64,000 nt of DNA from Homoserinimonas sp044769865 (GCF_044769865.1 NZ_JBIZWA010000001.1:1-64000); one strand, 5' to 3'. Positions 32,136 to 40,871 are shown, numbered from the stretch's first letter. Translations and numbers: made by a program. The notes: generated from the sequence alone by a model not told the origin.

Positions 32136-33686
32136 CTAGGAACTCGGCGTCGACTCGCCCCGGACTGCCACGTCCACCGCGCGCAGCTGGGAGGCGAGTT
32201 GCCCGTCAACCATGGCGTGAAGCTTCGTGCCGTGCTCACCATACGTCGACGCGAGCACGCGCCCCCGGTCGTGCGCGAGCGCGACGAGGTCTCCCCTGTC
32301 AAAGGGCACGACGACCTCGATCTCTTCAGCAAGATCGGGCAGCACGTCCTGGATGCGCGCGAGGAGCTCCTCCACGCCCTCCCCCGTGCGTGCCGACACG
32401 AAGATACCGTCGGGCTCGAGGCCGCGAAGCAGCAGCCTCTGGTCGTCATCCGCCAGGTCGGCCTTGTTGAAGGCGACGATCTCGGGGATGTCCCGCGCAC
32501 CCACCTCGCCGATGACGTCACGCACGGTCGCGAGCTGGCTCGCGGGATCCGGATGCGAGGCGTCGACAACGTGCACGATGACATCAGCCTCGGCGACCTC
32601 CTCGAGCGTCGAACGGAACGCCTCGACGAGCTGGTGGGGCAGGTTGCGGACGAAGCCGACCGTGTCGGTCAGCGTGTAGTTGCGACCATCGGCCGTCACT
32701 GCCTTGCGCACCGTCGCATCCAGCGTCGCGAAGAGGGCGTTCTCGACGAGCACGCCGGCCCGCGTGATGCGGTTGAGCAGGCTCGACTTGCCCGCGTTGG
32801 TGTACCCCGCGATCGCCACGCTCGGCACCGCGAAACGGTTGCGGTTCGCGCGCTTCGCCTCACGCGCCGGCTTGAACTCCTTGATCTGGCGCCGAAGCTT
32901 CGCCATGCGGGAATGGATGCGGCGACGGTCGAGCTCGATCTTCGTCTCACCCGGACCGCGGCTTCCCATGCCCGCCCCGGCGCCACCCACCTGGCCACCC
33001 GCCTGGCGGGACATCGACTCGCCCCAACCGCGAAGACGCGGAAGGAGGTATTCAAGCTGCGCGAGCTCCACCTGGGCCTTGCCCTCGCGGCTCTTGGCGT
33101 GCTGGCTGAAGATGTCGAGGATGACGGCCGTGCGGTCGATGACCTTGACTCGGATGACGTCTTCCAGGGCCCTCCGCTGGCTTGGGGACAACTCACCATC
33201 GACGATCACGGTGTCGGCGCCGACCGCGGCGACGACATCCCGCAGTTCGTGCGCTTTGCCCTTGCCGAAGTAGGTGCTGGGGTCGGGCGTCGCCCGCTTC
33301 TGCAGCAGCCCGTCGAGCACGACAGCACCGGCCGTCTCGGCCAACGCGAAGAGCTCCCGCATGGAGTTCTCCGCCTCCTTGAGCGTGCCCTGCGAGTAGA
33401 TGCCGATCAGGACGACCTTCTCGAGGCGCAGCTGCCGGTATTCGACCTCTGTGACGTCTTCGAGCTCGGTCGAGAGGCCGGAGACCCGGCGAAGCGCCTC
33501 GCGCTCCTCGCGGTCGAACTGCTCGCCATCCGTCTCACCGGTCGGGGCAGCGCCCGGATCTGATTGGAGCGCCTGGGCACGTTCACTCGTGAAGATCGTG
33601 GAACCTGCAGGTCGGGTCGCCGCGTTGGCCAATACGCGCTCGATGACATCTTCGTCACGACGCTCTTCAGATTCAGCTTCAGTCAT
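32136..33686 (-). CDS. hflX: GTPase HflX
   Basis: Ribosome-associated GTPase that rescues stalled or heat-damaged 50S/70S particles. The 516-residue protein has the N-terminal HflX domain (DGLLQKRATPDPSTYFGKGK), a coiled middle region with GWGESMSRQAGG and GMGSRGPGETKIELDRRRI, then the G domain: G1 GYTNAGKSS at about 293-301, G3 DTVGF, G4 NKAD, and a C-terminal extension. A TAGGGT -10 box lies 7 bases before the ATG, giving a leaderless mRNA. It is divergent from the methyltransferase gene with only 42 bases between starts. Confidence 0.95.
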   Translation of the reverse strand: MTEAESEERRDEDVIERVLANAATRPAGSTIFTSERAQALQSDPGAAPTGETDGEQFDREEREALRRVSGLSTELEDVTEVEYRQLRLEKVVLIGIYSQGTLKEAENSMRELFALAETAGAVVLDGLLQKRATPDPSTYFGKGKAHELRDVVAAVGADTVIVDGELSPSQRRALEDVIRVKVIDRTAVILDIFSQHAKSREGKAQVELAQLEYLLPRLRGWGESMSRQAGGQVGGAGAGMGSRGPGETKIELDRRRIHSRMAKLRRQIKEFKPAREAKRANRNRFAVPSVAIAGYTNAGKSSLLNRITRAGVLVENALFATLDATVRKAVTADGRNYTLTDTVGFVRNLPHQLVEAFRSTLEEVAEADVIVHVVDASHPDPASQLATVRDVIGEVGARDIPEIVAFNKADLADDDQRLLLRGLEPDGIFVSARTGEGVEELLARIQDVLPDLAEEIEVVVPFDRGDLVALAHDRGRVLASTYGEHGTKLHAMVDGQLASQLRAVDVAVRGESTPSS

Positions 33687-33693
33687 TGGGTTA

Positions 33694-33699
33694 ACCCTA
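33694..33699 (-). promoter_or_regulatory. hflX leaderless -10 box
   Basis: TAGGGT on the minus strand, 7 bases before the hflX ATG. It is part of the palindrome GGGTTAACCC (33688-33697). Confidence 0.45.
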
Positions 33700-33715
33700 G
33701 CTCCTCGCTATTCGA

Positions 33716-33721
33716 TAGGTT
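33716..33721 (+). promoter_or_regulatory. leaderless -10 box of the methyltransferase gene
   Basis: TAGGTT, 7 bases before ATG 33729; it forms a back-to-back leaderless pair with hflX. Confidence 0.45.
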
Positions 33722-33728
33722 TCTCTCC

Positions 33729-34337
33729 ATGGCCAACGAGCACTACTTCTCCGCTGAACCGGAGAGTGAGCTCAAACTACGCCCGCTGACTGTGAACCTC
33801 GCGGGGTTGCCCCGCACACTCACGACCGCGGGTGGAGTATTCAGTCCCGATCGCATCGACGTCGGCACCCAGGTGCTTCTCGCCAACACTCCCCCTCCGC
33901 CGCCGGGAGGGCACCTGTTGGATCTCGGCAGCGGTTGGGGCCCCATCGCCCTCACCATGGCGCTCGAATCACCTCACGCGACCGTCTGGGCGGTCGACGT
34001 GAACGAGCGTGCGCTCGACCTCGTGCGCCGGAATGCCGAGGCCCTTGGTCTGTCGAATGTGAACGCAGTGCTGCCCCAGGATGTTCCCGACGACGTGATC
34101 TTCATGGGCATCCGGTCGAACCCGCCCATCAGGGTGGGCAAGAACGTGCTCCACGACATGCTGCTGCACTGGCTGCCGCGGCTCGAGGCTGCGACCGACG
34201 CCTGGCTCGTCGTGCAGAAGAATCTCGGTTCCGACTCGCTGCACCGCTGGATGGAGGGCGCACTGCCCGCGGGCTTCACCGTCACGAGGGCGGCCACGAA
34301 CAAGGGCTTCCGCGTGCTGCGCGTTCGCCGACGCTGA
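33729..34337 (+). CDS. RsmC-like class I SAM-dependent methyltransferase
   Basis: A 202-residue protein with the Rossmann methyltransferase core: motif I HLLDLGSGWGPIALTMA, motif II VWAVDVNERALDLVRRN and a catalytic-type SNPPIRVGK motif (the NPPF/NPPI of N-methyltransferases such as RsmC and RlmG). It resembles the C-terminal catalytic half of RsmC, which methylates guanine in 16S rRNA, and lacks the duplicated N-terminal half; this short form is common in actinomycetes. An rRNA guanine-N2 target is likely but not proven. The end is 5 bases from the convergent dapF. Confidence 0.88.
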   Translation: MANEHYFSAEPESELKLRPLTVNLAGLPRTLTTAGGVFSPDRIDVGTQVLLANTPPPPPGGHLLDLGSGWGPIALTMALESPHATVWAVDVNERALDLVRRNAEALGLSNVNAVLPQDVPDDVIFMGIRSNPPIRVGKNVLHDMLLHWLPRLEAATDAWLVVQKNLGSDSLHRWMEGALPAGFTVTRAATNKGFRVLRVRRR

Positions 34338-34342
34338 GGGCG

Positions 34343-35218
34343 TCAGACGCTCAGGTCACCCTCGAAGACAAGCACCGCTGGACCGCTCAGCGAGACGTGC
34401 TCGCCATCCTCAGCCGCCCACATCCGCACGCCGAGTGATCCGCCCGGCACGTCGACGCGCCAGTGGTCGGGGGCACCCGCCCCTGCCCAGTGACGCGTCG
34501 CCAGCGCAGCCGCCGCGGCACCCGTGCCGCAGGAGAGCGTCTCGCCGCTCCCACGCTCGTGCACCCGCATTGTGATGCGCCCGACACCATCCACGACGAG
34601 CGGGTCGTGCGGCACGACGAACTCGACGTTCGCCCCCTCCGGCGCCTCCGGCTCGAGGACGGGCGGGGCCGAGAGGTCCGCAGCATCCAATTCCTCCTTC
34701 GACGACAGCGCCACGACGACGTGCGGGTTGCCGACGTTGATGCCGAGAGCCGGACGGGCGACGGGCACGCCTGCGGTGCGGACAAGGGGGTCGGAGCCGT
34801 CGAGGCGCCAGCGGCCGAGGTCAACCTGGAATCCGCGCTGGTTGCGCTGGAGGTCACGCACGCCGGCCCGCGTGCCCACCGTCAGGGTGTCATTGCGGCC
34901 AAGCTCGACGAGGCCGTTCGCCGTGAGGTACTCCGCGAAGACACGGATGCCGTTGCCACACATCTCCGAGGGCGAACCATCCGCATTGTGGTAGTCCATG
35001 AACCACTCGGCAGCCTCATCCTCTGCGAGGGCAGCCGCCCCCTCCGGAAGCTTGGACGAGCGGACCGCCCGGATCACACCATCGCCCCCGACACCGAAGC
35101 GTCGGTCGGCGATCGCGGCGAGCTGCTCGGGGCTCAGCTCGATCGTGCCGTCTGGGTCGGCGAACAGCACGAAGTCATTGCCCGTGCCGTGCCCCTTGGT
35201 GAAATGGATCTCAGGCAT
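34343..35218 (-). CDS. dapF: diaminopimelate epimerase
   Basis: Cofactor-independent racemase that turns LL-DAP into meso-DAP for lysine and peptidoglycan. From ATG 35218 it has 291 residues, with the two active-site Cys motifs EMCGNGIRVF and LSCGTGAAAAA and the N-terminal KGHGTGNDFV. Longer upstream frames run through miaA and are rejected. The start lies 8 bases inside miaA, so it is coupled. dapA and dapB are also in this window but not in the same operon. Confidence 0.96.
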   Translation of the reverse strand: MPEIHFTKGHGTGNDFVLFADPDGTIELSPEQLAAIADRRFGVGGDGVIRAVRSSKLPEGAAALAEDEAAEWFMDYHNADGSPSEMCGNGIRVFAEYLTANGLVELGRNDTLTVGTRAGVRDLQRNQRGFQVDLGRWRLDGSDPLVRTAGVPVARPALGINVGNPHVVVALSSKEELDAADLSAPPVLEPEAPEGANVEFVVPHDPLVVDGVGRITMRVHERGSGETLSCGTGAAAAALATRHWAGAGAPDHWRVDVPGGSLGVRMWAAEDGEHVSLSGPAVLVFEGDLSV

Positions 35219-36170
35219 TGTCCAAGGATACGTGCGCGGCTGCGCCTGCCAGTGCGTGGGCAGCCGCGGCATCGGCCCGCTCGGGGTCGTCGTGCTCGAG
35301 CCACAGCGCCGAACGATAGCGGCGGAACCAGCCCACCTGTCGCCGTGCGTAGCGCCGGGTGAGCGCCTGCGTCTGCTCGATCGCGGCGTCGCGGGAGAGC
35401 TCGCCCCGCAGTTGGGCGATCGCCTGCGCGTAGCCGATGGCGCGCTGTGCCGTGACGCCGCGCTCGATTCCGGCGGCCATGAGCGACTCGACCTCGTCGA
35501 GCATGCCGGCGCGCCACATGCCCTCCACCCGCGCATCGAGTCGCTGCACGAGCACGTCGCGCGGCGCAGTGAGGCCCAGGATGCGCGTGTCCGGCCACCA
35601 GGGTGCGTCCTCGGGCAGGCCCGCACCGAAGGGCTCCCCCGTGATCTCGATCACCTCCAATGCCCTCACGATGCGTCGCCCGTTGTGTGGCCCGATCGAC
35701 TTCGCCGCGTCGGCGTCGTGCTCCTGCAAGCGACGGAAGAGCACGCCGGGCCCGGATGCCTCGAGCTCGGCCTCCAGGCGCTCGCGCACGCCAGCATCCG
35801 TTCCGGGGAAGCGGAAGTCGAAGAGCACCGAGGAGATGTAGAGGCCCGAGCCGCCCACGAGGATCGGCGTCGCGCCTCGCTCCGCGATCTCGGTCACGGC
35901 CGCGCGTGCCTGCTCCTGGAAGGCAGCGACGCTCGCCTCCTCATCGACGTCGAGCACGTCGAACATGTGGTGCGGGATACCTCGACGCTCCCCCGGGGGA
36001 ATCTTCGCCGTGCCGATATCCATGCCGCGGTAGAGCTGCATGGCGTCGCCGTTGACGATCTCGGCCGAGCCACCGGCATCCGCGATCCGCTCGGCCAACT
36101 CGAGCGAGAGTTCACTCTTGCCCGTGCCGGTCGCGCCGACGATCGCGATCAGGGGCGGCTGCTCGGCCAC
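35211..36170 (-). CDS. miaA: tRNA dimethylallyltransferase MiaA
   Basis: Adds an isopentenyl group from DMAPP to A37 of tRNAs that read UNN codons. In 319 residues the P-loop is GATGTGKSELSLELA (12-26), then NGDAMQLYRGMDIGTAKI with the catalytic Asp/Thr region, GIPHHMFDV and VGGSGLYI; a C-terminal RRYARRQVGWFRRY segment binds tRNA. It starts on GTG 5 bases after the miaB stop. MiaB next modifies the same base. Confidence 0.96.
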   Translation of the reverse strand: MAEQPPLIAIVGATGTGKSELSLELAERIADAGGSAEIVNGDAMQLYRGMDIGTAKIPPGERRGIPHHMFDVLDVDEEASVAAFQEQARAAVTEIAERGATPILVGGSGLYISSVLFDFRFPGTDAGVRERLEAELEASGPGVLFRRLQEHDADAAKSIGPHNGRRIVRALEVIEITGEPFGAGLPEDAPWWPDTRILGLTAPRDVLVQRLDARVEGMWRAGMLDEVESLMAAGIERGVTAQRAIGYAQAIAQLRGELSRDAAIEQTQALTRRYARRQVGWFRRYRSALWLEHDDPERADAAAAHALAGAAAHVSLDNA

Positions 36171-36175
36171 AGTGC

Positions 36176-37726
36176 TCAGCGCTCTCCGTCAGCCGAGTCG
36201 TAGATCGGCACGGTCGCCACGCGGAGGGAGGGCAGGCCCAGTGAGACCCGGCCCGGCGTGCTCGTGCCTGTCGGCGCCGGCACACCGCACGACGCTGCCT
36301 CCGCACGGTCCCAGGCATCGCCGGAACGGGTACGACGGATGCTCGGCGCCGTTCCCGGGGCGGAATCCGCGATGAGGTAGAACGGCTTGGCGTCGCTCAC
36401 GACGACCGTCACGATGTCACCGGGCCGCGGCGTCGGCGAATCTTCGGGAAGCGCGAAGTGCACGAGGCGGCTGTCCTCGGCGCGACCGGAGAGCCGGTGC
36501 GTCTGCGCGTCCTTCGTGCCCTCGGCCGAGACCATGACATTGACCGTCGTGCCGACGAGCTTCTGGTTCTCCTCCCAGGAGATGCGGTCCTGCAGCTCGA
36601 CCAGCCGCTCATACCGCTCCTGCACGACTGCCTTGGGCACCTGGTCGGGCATCGTGGCCGCAGGGGTGCCGGGTCGGATGGAGTACTGGAAGGTGAAGGC
36701 GGAGGCGAACCGCGCCTGCTCGACCACTCGAAGCGTCTCCTGGAAGTCTTCCTCGGTCTCGCCCGGGAAGCCGACGATGATGTCGGTCGAGATCGCGGCG
36801 TGCGGGATGCGATCGCGCACGCGGTCGAGGATACCGAGGAATCGCTCCGAGCGGTAGCTGCGCCGCATCGCCTTGAGGATGCGATCGGAGCCCGATTGGA
36901 GGGGCATGTGGAGCTGTGGCATGACGTTGGGCGTCTCCGCCATGGCGTGGATCACGTCGTCGGTGAAGGCGGCAGGGTGCGGACTCGTGAAGCGCACGCG
37001 CTCGAGCCCGTCGATTTCTCCCGTTGCACGGAGCAGTTTGCTGAAGGCCTGGCGGTCGCCGAACTCGACGCCGTAGGAGTTGACGTTCTGGCCGAGCAGC
37101 GTGACCTCGATCGCGCCGTCGTCGACGAGCGCCTGGACCTCGGCAAGGATGTCGCCGGGACGGCGGTCCTTCTCCTTGCCGCGGAGGGCAGGCACGATGC
37201 AGAAGGTGCAGGTGTTGTTGCAGCCCACGGAGATGGACACCCAACCGCTGTGGGTCGATTCGCGCCGCGTCGGGAGCGTCGAGGGGAACACCTCGAGCGA
37301 CTCGAGGATCTCGATCTCGGCCTTGCCGTTGTGCCGCGCACGCTCGAGGAGTGTGGGAAGGGACCCCATGTTGTGCGTGCCGAAGACGACATCGACCCAG
37401 GGGGCCTTCTCGAGGATGACGTTCTTGTCTTTCTGGGCGAGGCAGCCGCCCACCGCGATCTGCATGCCCTCATGGCGGCGCTTGATCGAGGCGAGCTGGC
37501 CGAGGTTGCCGTACAGCTTGTTGTCGGCGTTCTCCCGCACAGCGCAGGTGTTAATGACGACGACATCCGGCTCAGTGCCGTCGGCCCGCACGTAGCCCGC
37601 CGCTTCGAGCGAACCGCTGAGCCGCTCGGAGTCGTGGACGTTCATCTGGCACCCATAGGTGCGCACCTCGTAGGTGCGCGGCGATGTGCTCTGGGGCGAT
37701 GCGGGAGACGGAGCGAGCGAGGTCAT
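36176..37726 (-). CDS. miaB: tRNA-2-methylthio-N6-dimethylallyladenosine synthase MiaB
   Basis: Radical-SAM methylthiotransferase that adds a methylthio group to i6A37. In 516 residues the N-terminal UPF0004 domain has YGCQMNVHDSER, NTCAVRENAD and GGCLAQK, whose three Cys bind the auxiliary cluster. The radical-SAM CxxxCxxC is CNNTCTFC at about 165-172, and a TRAM domain lies near 395-460. I chose ATG 37726; a GTG two codons earlier is possible. It precedes miaA with a 5-base gap, giving an operon miaB-miaA-dapF. The last ~45 residues are an unconserved tail. Confidence 0.96.
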   Translation of the reverse strand: MTSLAPSPASPQSTSPRTYEVRTYGCQMNVHDSERLSGSLEAAGYVRADGTEPDVVVINTCAVRENADNKLYGNLGQLASIKRRHEGMQIAVGGCLAQKDKNVILEKAPWVDVVFGTHNMGSLPTLLERARHNGKAEIEILESLEVFPSTLPTRRESTHSGWVSISVGCNNTCTFCIVPALRGKEKDRRPGDILAEVQALVDDGAIEVTLLGQNVNSYGVEFGDRQAFSKLLRATGEIDGLERVRFTSPHPAAFTDDVIHAMAETPNVMPQLHMPLQSGSDRILKAMRRSYRSERFLGILDRVRDRIPHAAISTDIIVGFPGETEEDFQETLRVVEQARFASAFTFQYSIRPGTPAATMPDQVPKAVVQERYERLVELQDRISWEENQKLVGTTVNVMVSAEGTKDAQTHRLSGRAEDSRLVHFALPEDSPTPRPGDIVTVVVSDAKPFYLIADSAPGTAPSIRRTRSGDAWDRAEAASCGVPAPTGTSTPGRVSLGLPSLRVATVPIYDSADGER

Positions 37727-37769
37727 GATCACGCTAGCCTAACGCCGCTGGGCCGCCCCGGTGGGGCGC

Positions 37770-38219
37770 TCAGGAGCGCTCGAGGGTCACCGTGAGCGTC
37801 CGCTCGCTCAGCGTCGAGGTGGCCGTCGCCTCGAGCGTGTCGGCGGATGCTGCGTAGTCGGCCCGGTAGACGAGATCACCGTGCACGGCGTCGACGTGCA
37901 CGGTGATCGTGAGCACTCCTGCGTCGAGCTGCCAGGTGTCGCGCGGGTCGTGCCACTCGCCGTCGTTGAAGGCGACGACGACCGTGTGGTCGGGCTCGAG
38001 CGTGAAGGAGGTACGGTCGCCCGCACTGTCCATCCCCCGCCACGAGGTGCCGACGAGGGATTGCTCCTGCAGCGTCTCTTCAGAGACCACGCTGGGCGAG
38101 GGGGGTTGCGGACTTGCGGACTCGACGGCGGGAGGCATCGTCGAGCATCCGGCGAGGGCAGCGACCGCGAAGCCGCACAGGATGGCCCGGCCCAGATGCG
38201 TAGCTCGGCCCGGTTGCAT
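37770..38219 (-). CDS. putative small lipoprotein between recX and miaB
   Basis: A 149-residue secreted lipoprotein. The signal peptide (ILCGFAVAALAGC) ends at lipobox Cys25, followed by a Pro/Ser-rich linker and a compact beta-rich domain (LVGTSWRGMDSAGDRTSFTLEPDHTVVV) that resembles META/lipocalin-like small domains, though I cannot assign it. It has its own leaderless TACCAT box. It interrupts the otherwise conserved recA-recX-miaB order, so it is probably a lineage-specific insertion. Confidence 0.7.
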   Translation of the reverse strand: MQPGRATHLGRAILCGFAVAALAGCSTMPPAVESASPQPPSPSVVSEETLQEQSLVGTSWRGMDSAGDRTSFTLEPDHTVVVAFNDGEWHDPRDTWQLDAGVLTITVHVDAVHGDLVYRADYAASADTLEATATSTLSERTLTVTLERS

Positions 38220-38225
38220 GACCCC

Positions 38226-38231
38226 ATGGTA
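38226..38231 (-). promoter_or_regulatory. leaderless -10 box of the small lipoprotein gene
   Basis: TACCAT on the minus strand, 6 bases before the ATG at 38219. Confidence 0.4.
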
Positions 38232-38253
38232 GTCGCGGGCTGTTGCGTGGACC

Positions 38254-38880
38254 TCAGCGGAAGCGGACGCCTCCCGGACGGGAGCGCGGAGAACCGAGAG
38301 CCTGGTCGACGGCGTCGCGGATGACCTCGGACGAGTAGCCCTTGCGCTGGAGGAAGCCCGTGAGACGGCGCTTGGCGGTCTCGTGATCGTAGGACTGCAA
38401 CTGGGAAGCTCGCTTCTCGGCGAGTTCGATGGCACGTTCACGCTCGTCATCCCGCCCAAGTGACTCGAGGGCCGCGTCGATGATCTCCTGGTCGATGTGC
38501 CTGCGCCGGAGCTCCGCCACGATCCCCTGCCTGCCGAGCCCCTTGCGTTCGTGCTGCGTGCGCACGAGGGTCTCTGCGAGGGCAGAGTCATCGACCAGCC
38601 CGACAGACTCGAGCCGAGAGACCTCGTAGTCGATCGTCTCGTCGTCAAGGTCCCTGGATCGAAGGAGATTCTCAACCTCCCAACGAGACATGTTGCGACG
38701 GCCGAGCCCCGCAAGGCTCACGTTGGACGCGCGCTTCGCCTGGCGCTCAGGAACCGGCGGCGCCTCGTCTGGGGCCTCATCGACCCCCGGCACCGCCCAC
38801 CCTGCGTCGGCGGCGCGGGCGCCGGGGAGGTAGGCGACGGGGGCGAGACGCTCGCCCCCGTCACCGCTGCTCGGGGACAC
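38254..38880 (-). CDS. recX: recombination regulator RecX
   Basis: Small modulator that caps RecA filaments. The conserved part begins near residue 57 (LAGLGRRNMSRWEVENLLRSR) and contains the three RecX helical repeats, including YEVSRLESVGLVDDSALAETL and a basic C-terminus with GFLQRKGYSSEVIRDAV. The first ~55 residues are acidic, Pro-rich and unconserved. The GTG start lies 4 bases after recA, but a 9-bp hairpin covers codons 8-14, so a downstream start is possible. It is cotranscribed with recA in most bacteria. Confidence 0.9.
   Translation of the reverse strand: MSPSSGDGGERLAPVAYLPGARAADAGWAVPGVDEAPDEAPPVPERQAKRASNVSLAGLGRRNMSRWEVENLLRSRDLDDETIDYEVSRLESVGLVDDSALAETLVRTQHERKGLGRQGIVAELRRRHIDQEIIDAALESLGRDDERERAIELAEKRASQLQSYDHETAKRRLTGFLQRKGYSSEVIRDAVDQALGSPRSRPGGVRFR
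38839..38859 (-). terminator. hairpin at the recA-recX junction (possible attenuator)
   Basis: A perfect 9-bp stem GGGGGCGAG with CTCGCCCCC and a 3-base loop, 26 bases after the recA stop on the minus strand and inside the apparent 5' end of recX. recA-recX transcripts in other bacteria are limited by a hairpin terminator in this position. There is no U-run. Confidence 0.45.
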
Positions 38881-38884
38881 TACG

Positions 38885-39964
38885 TCAGGCCCCTACGGCC
38901 TTGCGGCCGGCGACCTTGGGCGCGATCGGCTCGACGTTGTCTGCCGGTGCTGCGGCAGCATTCGGGTCTTTCGTGATGCCGAGCTTGACGAGGATCTTGT
39001 CTTCGATCTCCTTGGCAACCTCGGGGTGCTCGATGAGGTACCGCCGGGAGTTCTCCTTGCCCTGCCCGAGCTGGTCACCGTCGTAGGTGTACCAGGCACC
39101 CGACTTGCGGACGATGCCGTGCTCGACGCCGAAGTCGAGCAGACTGCCCTCGCGGGAGATGCCGACGCCGTAGAGGATGTCGAACTCGGCCTGCTTGAAG
39201 GGCGGCGCCATCTTGTTCTTGACGACCTTGACCCGCGTGCGGTTTCCGACCGCGTCGGTGCCCTCCTTGAGGGTCTCGATGCGGCGGATGTCGAGGCGAA
39301 CCGAAGCGTAGAACTTGAGCGCCTTACCACCCGCAGTGGTCTCGGGGCTGCCGAAGAACACGCCGATCTTCTCGCGGAGCTGGTTGATGAAGATCATGGT
39401 GGTGCCGGTCGAGTTGAGACCACCCGTGAGCTTGCGGAGTGCCTGGGACATGAGTCGCGCCTGCAGGCCCACGTGGGAGTCTCCCATCTCGCCCTCGATC
39501 TCGGCCCGCGGCACGAGTGCGGCGACGGAGTCGATGACGATCAGGTCGATCGAGCCCGAGCGCACGAGCATGTCGGCGATCTCGAGCGCCTGCTCACCCG
39601 TGTCTGGCTGGGAGACGAGGAGCGAGTCGATGTCGACGCCGAGGGACTTGGCGTACTCCGGGTCGAGCGCGTGCTCCGCGTCGATGAAGGCCGCGATGCC
39701 GCCGGCGCGCTGCGCATTGGCGATTGCGTGCAGCGTGAGCGTCGTCTTACCCGAGGACTCCGGGCCGTAGATCTCGACGATGCGGCCGCGGGGCAGGCCG
39801 CCGACGCCGAGCGCGACGTCGAGGGCGATGGAACCGGTGGGGATGACCTGGACGGGTGCACGATCGTCACTGCCGAGGCGCATGACCGAGCCCTTGCCGA
39901 ACTGCCGGTCGATCTGCGCGAGTGCGGTGTCGAGTGCCTTCTCGCGGTCGGCTGCTGATGCCAT
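38885..39964 (-). CDS. recA: recombinase RecA
   Basis: Central strand-exchange protein and co-protease for LexA cleavage. From ATG 39964 (AGGAG upstream) it has 359 residues: an N-terminal helix (ALAQIDRQFGKGSVMRLG), Walker A GPESSGKT (67-74), Walker B LIVIDSVAALVPRAEIEGEMGD, loop L2 INQLREKIGVFFGSPETTAGGKALKFY and an acidic/Ala-rich C-terminal tail. No intein is present. About 240 bases upstream lie tandem LexA-box-like sites with a -10 TAGGCT. Confidence 0.98.
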   Translation of the reverse strand: MASAADREKALDTALAQIDRQFGKGSVMRLGSDDRAPVQVIPTGSIALDVALGVGGLPRGRIVEIYGPESSGKTTLTLHAIANAQRAGGIAAFIDAEHALDPEYAKSLGVDIDSLLVSQPDTGEQALEIADMLVRSGSIDLIVIDSVAALVPRAEIEGEMGDSHVGLQARLMSQALRKLTGGLNSTGTTMIFINQLREKIGVFFGSPETTAGGKALKFYASVRLDIRRIETLKEGTDAVGNRTRVKVVKNKMAPPFKQAEFDILYGVGISREGSLLDFGVEHGIVRKSGAWYTYDGDQLGQGKENSRRYLIEHPEVAKEIEDKILVKLGITKDPNAAAAPADNVEPIAPKVAGRKAVGA

Positions 39965-40193
39965 TGTGAAGCTCCTGTCGTTGCGCACGCCCGGAATGTC
40001 TTCGGCCGTGACGAGGTGATGTGCCTGTCTTCTGTCGCCTTGCAGGAGGACCGATGGTGCAAGGTCCGACTGCGTACGACAAGGCTGGTTGTCGGCGTAT
40101 CGCCAGCACCACAGACACTAGGAGGCACCACCGACAGTCATCGGGGGTGCAGCCGAAAGTGTGAGAACTGCCTTCGATCCACCGCTGTGAAGG

Positions 40194-40199
40194 AGCCTA
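40194..40199 (-). promoter_or_regulatory. recA promoter -10
   Basis: TAGGCT on the minus strand, placed so that the LexA palindrome covers the -35 region. It implies a 5' leader of about 220 bases (39965-40187), in which I see no ORF or clear structure. Confidence 0.45.
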
Positions 40200-40207
40200 C
40201 TCTCGAC

Positions 40208-40233
40208 CGAACACATGTTCGAGTAGATGTTCG
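40208..40233. promoter_or_regulatory. tandem LexA boxes upstream of recA
   Basis: CGAACACATGTTCG (40208-40221) is a near-perfect LexA palindrome; a second, weaker copy CGAGTAGATGTTCG (40220-40233) overlaps its end. Placement over the recA promoter fits SOS control. Confidence 0.75.
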
Positions 40234-40270
40234 GCGTGTCGTCCCTGAGATCCGAGCCGATGTGCTCCGG

Positions 40271-40492
40271 TCAGGGCTCGCGCAGACGGCCGACGCCGTG
40301 CCACCGGTCCTGGGGCACGTCGGATGCCTTGCACAGGGCAACCCAGATGTCGCGCGGGGAAGCGCCCTGGCGGAGCGCGACCTCGCCGGTGACGCCGCCG
40401 AGCTCGGTCAGCACCAGGTCGTGCACGAGCATCCGGCCATAGGCCTCGCCGAACTCCTCGCTGACGGCGATCCAGAACTCACTCAGGCGCAC
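40271..40492 (-). CDS. DUF3046 family protein
   Basis: A 73-residue protein of unknown function found upstream of recA in many actinomycetes. The conserved N-terminus is RLSEFWIAVSEEFG, then RMLVHDLVLTELGGVTGEVAL and a C-terminal ASPRDIWVALCKASDVPQDRW. The start is GTG 40492; longer open frames upstream are shadows of the regulator gene. It lies 31 bases after the ClgR-like gene. It is small, acidic and probably helical. Confidence 0.9.
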   Translation of the reverse strand: MRLSEFWIAVSEEFGEAYGRMLVHDLVLTELGGVTGEVALRQGASPRDIWVALCKASDVPQDRWHGVGRLREP

Positions 40493-40523
40493 GATGCCCC
40501 CGGGAACGGCAGGGCGAAGAGAC

Positions 40524-40871
40524 TCAGCGGACCGCCATGTCTGGCTCGATGGACGACTCGAACCCGTCGCGCGAGAACTCGCGCTTGAAGGCGCTGCCGA
40601 AGTCTTCCGGAACAGTGTCGGGAATGACATTGAGGCCCTCGATGATCGCCATGCGATCACCGACCTCGTGCATGATGACGGAGATCGGAGTGTCAAGCGC
40701 TTCTGCGACTGAGGCGAGGATCTCGGAGCTGGCCTCTTTCTGACCGCGCTCCACCTCACTCAGGTAGCCGAGCGCCACACTGGCTCGACTGGCAACCTGA
40801 CGGAGGGTGTGCCCCTTCTGCAGGCGGAAGTCCCGCAGAACGTCCCCGATTTCCTGACGAACGAGAACCAT
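40524..40871 (-). CDS. ClgR-like helix-turn-helix transcriptional regulator
   Basis: A 115-residue DNA-binding protein with an XRE-type HTH at about residues 8-65 (IGDVLRDFRLQKGHTLRQVA, then GYLSEVERGQKEAS). In actinomycetes the regulator at this position, between cinA and recA, is ClgR, which activates clp protease genes and some DNA-repair genes. The C-terminus ends in MAVR, unlike ClgR forms ending in AA that are Clp-degraded. A good GGGAGGG site precedes the ATG. The name is by context and similarity. Confidence 0.85.
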   Translation of the reverse strand: MVLVRQEIGDVLRDFRLQKGHTLRQVASRASVALGYLSEVERGQKEASSEILASVAEALDTPISVIMHEVGDRMAIIEGLNVIPDTVPEDFGSAFKREFSRDGFESSIEPDMAVR

